NCBI GenBank assembly: GCA_006515795.1
Contig: VFMC01000273.1
Span: forward strand, 1 to 8,358
DNA from: Acidimicrobiaceae bacterium
GTDB taxonomy: Bacteria; Actinomycetota; Acidimicrobiia; Acidimicrobiales; Ilumatobacteraceae
DNA: 8,358 nt
Direction: 5' to 3'
Every line of letters starts with the position of its first letter. The stretch's first letter is position 1. The notes beneath the pieces are model-generated. The model was not told the origin of the DNA, did not search any database, and was given only the letters and a program-made list of their open reading frames with translations. Both the position numbers and the translations under genes were made by a program. This document shows positions 4,494-8,358 of this stretch, one piece after another.

Positions 4494-5828
4494 ATGGATT
4501 GGTTCGAGCAGGCAATGGCCGACATCGGCAATGCTGTCGACGAAGCGGTGGACTGGGTCGGCGACGCCGTGGAAGATGTCGCCGAAGCCGTTGGCAACGT
4601 GGCCGAGGCGGTCGTGGATGCCGTCGGCAACGCGGCCGAGGCGGTCGTGGATGTCGTTGGCAACGTGGCCGAGACGGTCGTGGAAGCGGTCGTCGACGTG
4701 GTCGAGGACGTCGGGGAAGCGGTCGTCGACGTGGTCGAGGACGTCGCCGAATGGGGCCTAAACGTGCTCGACGACTACGTCTTCGACCCGGTCGACTACA
4801 TCACCGGCGGTGCGATCGACATCGACTACGACGACGGCCAGTTCAGCGCGGGACTCGATTTCGGCATCGCCTCGGTCGGCATCAGCGTCGGTCAGAACGG
4901 GTTCAGCGCGGAGGCGGGCTTCGACATCGGCATCGCCAGTGGCGAGATGTCCTACGACGAGTCCGACGGCTTCGCGGCGAGCGGCTCGCTCGGCGTCAAC
5001 TGGGGCCCGCTTCCTTACGCCGAGGGCCACATCGAGCTGTCACCCGACGGAGAGATCTCGATCGGCGGGCACCTGCAGGGCACGCTCCCACTCCCGTTCG
5101 GGTCGATCGGCGGGGAGATCGGCGCCGAGCTCCACCGCAACGCCGACGGCAGCTGGGGCGCCTCGTCGAGCACCGACGTCGAGTTGGATGGTCCGCTCGG
5201 CATGGGGGCCAGCTACCGCGACGACGCATCGATCGAGGTCGATGCCGACGGCGACACCACCTTCGACGCAGGGTTCGATCTCTCGGTCACTGGCAAAGGC
5301 GGAACACAAACAGCGGTGAGCGCCGACGTCGGCTACAGCAACATCACCGACGCCGACGGGAACATCGTCGAGACGATCGAAGGAGCGGTCGGCGTGAGCA
5401 CCGGCCACGGCGACGCACAGGCATCGGCCGCGTTCGAGCACACCGAGTTCGCCGACGGCACCGTCACCAACACCTTGTCGGGTGACGCCAGCTCGACCGG
5501 TTTCGACCTCCCATCGCTCACCAACCTCCCATCGCTCACCGGCGCCGAGGCGCCTGGTTTCAATGCAGCTGCCCCTGGAGTGGAGGTGCCGGCCGGCTCG
5601 TCGGGCGTAAATTCGTTGGGGATCAACAACCCCGTGTCGACGAACCTGACCTCGATGATCGACAGCTCCCAAGACCTGACCGGAGCGATCGGGCAGGGTG
5701 CCGGCATGGGGGGGCACGGCGCCGGCACGGTCGAGCAGCAACAGCTCGACGACTTCAGCGCCGACGTCGAGAGCGCTGAGGGCACCGAGGCCGCCGCCGA
5801 CGAGGTGTGGGACGATATCGGCCAATGA
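4494..5828 (+). CDS. Acidic amphipathic-repeat and Gly-rich protein in the iniB position
   Basis: This 444-residue protein has no close family I can name. Residues 11-87 are seven tandem 11-residue units (consensus VGNVAEAVVDA), with acidic or Asn residues at positions 3, 6 and 10 and Val/Ala/Gly elsewhere: an amphipathic helix of the 11/3 type. Residues ~100-290 alternate polar and small or hydrophobic residues with many Gly/Asp/Ser (for example GFSAEAGFDIGIASGEMSY), suggesting repeated beta strands. The tail is Gly/Ala/Ser-rich with a doubled LPSLT motif and an acidic end. I count only two Arg and one Lys in the whole protein. No signal peptide or membrane span is seen. It precedes the iniA- and iniC-like dynamins with an ATGA overlap, exactly where mycobacteria encode the Gly/Ala-rich IniB, so it is probably the functional counterpart, perhaps a membrane- or polymer-associated partner of the dynamins. 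The position argument is strong; sequence homology to IniB is unproven. Confidence 0.85.
   Translation: MDWFEQAMADIGNAVDEAVDWVGDAVEDVAEAVGNVAEAVVDAVGNAAEAVVDVVGNVAETVVEAVVDVVEDVGEAVVDVVEDVAEWGLNVLDDYVFDPVDYITGGAIDIDYDDGQFSAGLDFGIASVGISVGQNGFSAEAGFDIGIASGEMSYDESDGFAASGSLGVNWGPLPYAEGHIELSPDGEISIGGHLQGTLPLPFGSIGGEIGAELHRNADGSWGASSSTDVELDGPLGMGASYRDDASIEVDADGDTTFDAGFDLSVTGKGGTQTAVSADVGYSNITDADGNIVETIEGAVGVSTGHGDAQASAAFEHTEFADGTVTNTLSGDASSTGFDLPSLTNLPSLTGAEAPGFNAAAPGVEVPAGSSGVNSLGINNPVSTNLTSMIDSSQDLTGAIGQGAGMGGHGAGTVEQQQLDDFSADVESAEGTEAAADEVWDDIGQ
4524..4754 (+). repeat. Seven 33-base repeats encoding 11-residue amphipathic units
   Basis: The period is 33 bases, matching codons 11-87 of the iniB-like gene. 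Nucleotide identity is highest among the central units, around GCGGTCGTGGATG; the first two units have diverged more. The in-frame period suggests growth by duplication under selection for helix amphipathicity. Confidence 0.8.
5508..5540 (+). repeat. Direct repeat encoding LPSLT twice
   Basis: An identical 15-base unit (CTCCCATCGCTCACC) occurs at 5508-5522 and 5526-5540, separated by one Asn codon, in the C-terminal linker of the iniB-like protein. Confidence 0.75.
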
Positions 5829-7535
5829 CCGAGCCGTCCGTTCCATCGAACGCTCAACCCGCCACGACGACCTCAGCCATCGCACCTGATGCGCTGATCC
5901 TCGACACCGCCAAGGCCCTCCAACGCCTCGGCCGCACCGACCTGGCCGAACGAGCTTCGATCGCGGCCGCGCGGCTGAAGCGCCCGTCCACGGTGGTCTG
6001 CGTGGTCGGCGAGTTCAAGCAGGGAAAGAGCTCGCTGATCAACGCCCTGCTCGGCCAGCCGGTGTGCCCCGTCGACGACGATCTGGCGACTTCGGCGACG
6101 CGTCGAGATAGTCGTGCCGAGCCCGTTGTTGAAGCAAGGGCTGGTCATCGTCGACACGCCGGGCATGGGCGGTCTCGGTGCCGGACATGCCGCGGCCACG
6201 CTCAGCTTCCTGCCCTTCGCCGATGGGCTCATCTTCACCAGCGATGCTTCGGCCGAGCTGAGCGCACCCGAGGTCGAGTTCCTCCGCCGTGCCAGTGAGC
6301 TGTGCCCTACGGTGCTGTTCGCCCAGACCAAGATCGACCTGTACCCCAACTGGCAACGGATCATGGACCTCAACAGCGGTCACTTCCAACGTGCCGGCGT
6401 GACGCCACCGATGGTCGCCGTGAGCAGTGCGCTGCGAACCGAGGCGTTGCGCCGAAAGGACAAAGCGCTCAACGATCTCAGCCGCGTCCCCGACGTGGTG
6501 AAGCACCTGAGCGACGACGTCGTCGGCCCGGCGAAGGCCTCGGCGACGAAGCGCTCGGTCGCCGATGCCTTGTCGATCATCGGTCAGGTCATGGCCGGGC
6601 TGCGAGCAGAGCAGGCGATCCTGGCCGACCCGGCGACTGCTGCGGAGGCGCTCGGAGAGCTCGAACGGGCGAAGGCCCAGCTCGAGTTCCTCCGCGGTCC
6701 GGGGGCGAAGTGGAACGTGCTGGTCGGCGATCGCGTCGCGGATCTGTCGAACAACGTCAACTACCGATTCCGCGGCGCGACGCGGAACATTTCCAGGATG
6801 ATGGACGAGCGCATCGAGGAGCTGACCAAGGGCAACGAGTGGGATGAGCTGGCGCGGTACATCCAGACCGTCGTCGCCGACGAGGTCACCCAGGCCTTCG
6901 TCGACCTCGAGCAGGGACGCCTCGACGTGAGGGCCGAGGTCGTCGAACTGCTGCGCGAGGAGCACCTCGACCTGGCCGAACGCTCACCGATCGGCAGTGG
7001 GTTCGACGTGACCGAGATGTGGCAGGGCAAGGCGCTCGAGAAGGAGTCCTCGGGCGGGAAGAAGGCGTTCTCCACCACGGTCACCAGCATCCGGGGCGCG
7101 CAGGGGGGCATCTACATGTTCGGCATGCTCGGTACCTTCCTGCCGGCCGCGGCCGGTGTGTTGATCGCCTCGAACCCGGTTCTGCTGGGCATCGGCGCTG
7201 TCTTCGGCGGCATGGGCCTCGCCGACGACCGCAAGCGCAAGGTGGCGGCGAGGCGACAGGCCGCCCGCAGCCAGGTGCGCCAGTTCCTCGACGACGTCCA
7301 GTTCGAGATGGGCAACCAGATCGGCAACCTCATCCGCGAGATCCAGCGCGACCTTCGCGACGAGTTCACCGAACGGATCACCGAACTGGTTCGTACCTAC
7401 ACCGACACCGCCACTCGGGCGCAGGCCGATGCCCAGTCGTCGGCTCAAGACAGGCAGCGGCGCGCCGCCGAGCTCGACGCGTCGGTCGCCACGCTCTCCG
7501 CTCTCGACGCCGCGCTGACGAGGGCTGCGTCGTGA
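5825..7535 (+). pseudogene. iniA: IniA-type dynamin-like GTPase, frameshifted and lacking the switch-I region
   Basis: Bacterial dynamins of the IniA group are membrane-remodelling GTPases acting at the cell membrane under envelope stress. ATG 5825 overlaps the previous stop (ATGA). The first frame gives about 91 residues with the P-loop GEFKQGKSS (62-70) and VDDDLATSA. Near 6097 the frame must change by +1; the second frame continues as VEIVVPSPLL, DTPGMGG (from 6153) and TKID (6327-6338), then long helical stalk sequence. A hydrophobic Gly-rich hairpin (7110-7220) resembling the IniA membrane-contact segment follows, then basic and coiled-coil sequence to the stop. Compared with remembered mycobacterial IniA, about 50-60 residues between P-loop and DTPG are missing, a deletion of 3n+2 bases. 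Visible coding adds up to about 570 residues, against about 640 in mycobacteria. As read, no full GTPase can be made; an assembly fault is an alternative. The IniA relation is firm from motif order and context. Confidence 0.85.
6090..6113 (+). other. Deletion/frameshift junction in the iniA-like gene
   Basis: The frame carrying DDDLATSA (ending near 6097) and the frame carrying RRVEIVVPSPLL (from about 6096) meet here. The joined sequence is GC-rich and contains CGACGCGTCG, a short palindrome. No stop interrupts the first frame until 6298, so the N-terminal fragment would carry about 66 unrelated residues. Confidence 0.75.
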
Positions 7536-8358
7536 CCGGATCGAACGGGAGCGCGGTCGCCGACGACGTCCTGGCGGTGGCCAAGGGGTTGGTCGCGACC
7601 GCGCCCAACTCGACGATCCGCGAACAGGCGCAGGCCGTGGTCGACAGGCTCAGTGGTCCGCTACAGGTCGCCATCGCCGGGCGAGTGAAGGCCGGGAAGT
7701 CGACGCTGCTGAACGCGCTGGTCGGGGAGCGACTTGCGCCGACCGATGCGGGCGAGTGCACCAAGATCGTCAGCTGCTACCGCCGGGGTTCGGGCTATGA
7801 GGTGGTCGCCCGCATGCGCGACGGCCGCAGGGAGGCGCTCGGCTTCACCCGCTCGGGCGGTTCGCTCGACATCAAGCTCGGTGCGCTCGACGAACGCGAC
7901 ATCGAGACGATCGACGTGTCGTGGCCAACGTCGACGCTCGAAGCGATAACCCTCATCGACACCCCGGGGCTCGCCAGCATCAACGACGAGAACTCGCGGC
8001 GCACACGCGCCACGCACACCGGGCCGACATCGCCTTTCTCGATGCCTTCATGGATCGCACCGTTACGGCGGCCTCGCCGGTTAACGCTGTCGCCGTGCTC
8101 AGCCGTGCCGACGAGATCGGTGCCGGGCGGATGGATGCGATGGAGTCTGCCGCGCGCATCGCCAAGCGCTACGAGGTCGACCCGCAACTGCGCGGGCTGT
8201 GCGCCGCGGTGGTGCCGCTCGCCGGACTGCTCGCCGAGACCGGGCTCACGTTGCGCGAGGACGAGGTTGCCGCGTTGCGGATGCTCGCCACCACCGACGA
8301 TGAGACCCTGACCAGGATGCTGATGTCGGCCGACCAGTTCTGTGAGCTCACCAGCTCG
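7532..8358 (+). pseudogene. iniC: IniC-type dynamin-like GTPase, frameshifted, 3' end outside window
   Basis: GTG 7532 overlaps the iniA-like stop (GTGA), so the pair is translationally coupled. The first frame holds the P-loop GRVKAGKST (50-58), a likely switch-I Thr in GECTKIVSCYRRG (Thr77) and DTPG (143-146), followed by NSRRTR. Around 8005 the frame must change from the GTG frame to the frame of RHAHRADIAFLDAFMD (8008 on), which stays open to the window edge and shows the G4-like SRADEIGAGRMDAM (from 8101), then PQLRGLCAAVVPLAGLL and LMSADQFC. This is the motif order of mycobacterial IniC. Roughly 17-20 residues are missing after DTPG, a loss of 3n+1 bases. The unshifted frame would end at 8311 after unrelated Arg/Pro-rich residues. 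IniA and IniC are thought to act in the same membrane process. Family is confident; whether the break is biological is open. Confidence 0.83.
8001..8012 (+). other. Deletion/frameshift junction in the iniC-like gene
   Basis: NSRRTR (to about 8006) is followed directly by RHAHRAD (from 8008) in another frame. The local sequence GCACACGCGCCACGCACAC contains short CACGC and GCACAC repeats that could favour slippage, or misassembly. Confidence 0.7.

Noticed and set aside
4451..5485. A long plus-strand frame starting with GTG 8 bases after the -10 box of the iniB-like operon, as if leaderless
   Set aside because: The translation is almost all Arg/Gly/His/Leu without domain structure. The overlapping frame from 4494 has a ribosome site, clear periodic repeats and an ATGA junction to the next gene.
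5825..7535. Programmed ribosomal frameshifting to join the two iniA-like frames
   Set aside because: No slippery heptamer with a downstream structure is evident at the junction. Conserved residues between P-loop and DTPG are absent, so a shift alone would not restore the domain.
1..8358. CRISPR arrays, tRNA or rRNA genes, insertion sequences, integrase or attachment sites
   Set aside because: I saw no spaced direct repeats, tRNA-like cloverleaf, transposase motifs or terminal inverted repeats; the repeats present are short, in frame and inside genes.

Overview
The window is GC-rich and gene-dense. Start and stop codons overlap (ATGA, GTGA), promoters have TANNNT -10 boxes, and at least one gene appears to be leaderless. 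Together with the families present, this points to an actinobacterium. Acidimicrobiia or a related lineage is a guess, since no rRNA or other marker gene is visible. All family assignments come from reading the translations against remembered family sequences; no search was run.

Layout. (1) 1-896, + strand: the C-terminal part of a large LuxR/LAL-type regulator, open at the left edge. (2) 889-1110, +: an unrecognised 73-residue acidic protein that overlaps the regulator and is probably translated with it. (3) 1162-3783, +: an Hsp70-type ATPase domain with no peptide-binding domain, continuing in frame into a Pro-rich linker, one possible transmembrane helix and a long acidic Ala-rich region. 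(4) 3794-4312, - strand: a soluble LpqN/PsbP-like protein, convergent with the Hsp70 gene. (5) 4494-5828, +: an acidic protein with seven 11-residue amphipathic repeats followed by a Gly/Ser/Asp-rich beta-like region; it occupies the position of mycobacterial iniB. (6) 5825-7535, +: an IniA-type bacterial dynamin. (7) 7532-8358, +: an IniC-type dynamin, cut by the right edge. Genes 5-7 overlap by 4 bases each and form an operon.

The set resembles the mycobacterial iniBAC envelope-stress locus, which also has a LuxR-type regulator (IniR, Rv0339c) nearby. The main new observation is a promoter module present twice, before the Hsp70 gene (1110-1154) and before the iniB-like gene (4398-4442). Each copy has the same 18-base dyad, a -35-like hexamer overlapping its last two bases, a 17-base spacer and a TACCRT -10 box, with identical spacing. 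The simplest model is that one activator, plausibly the LuxR-type protein, turns on both units together.

Both dynamin genes are broken as read. The IniA-like gene lacks a stretch between its P-loop and its DTPG motif, and the IniC-like gene lacks a shorter stretch just after DTPG; each lesion also shifts the frame. The Hsp70 phosphate-2 loop lacks one of its three usual glycines. These lesions could be real decay or assembly errors, and the sequence alone cannot decide.
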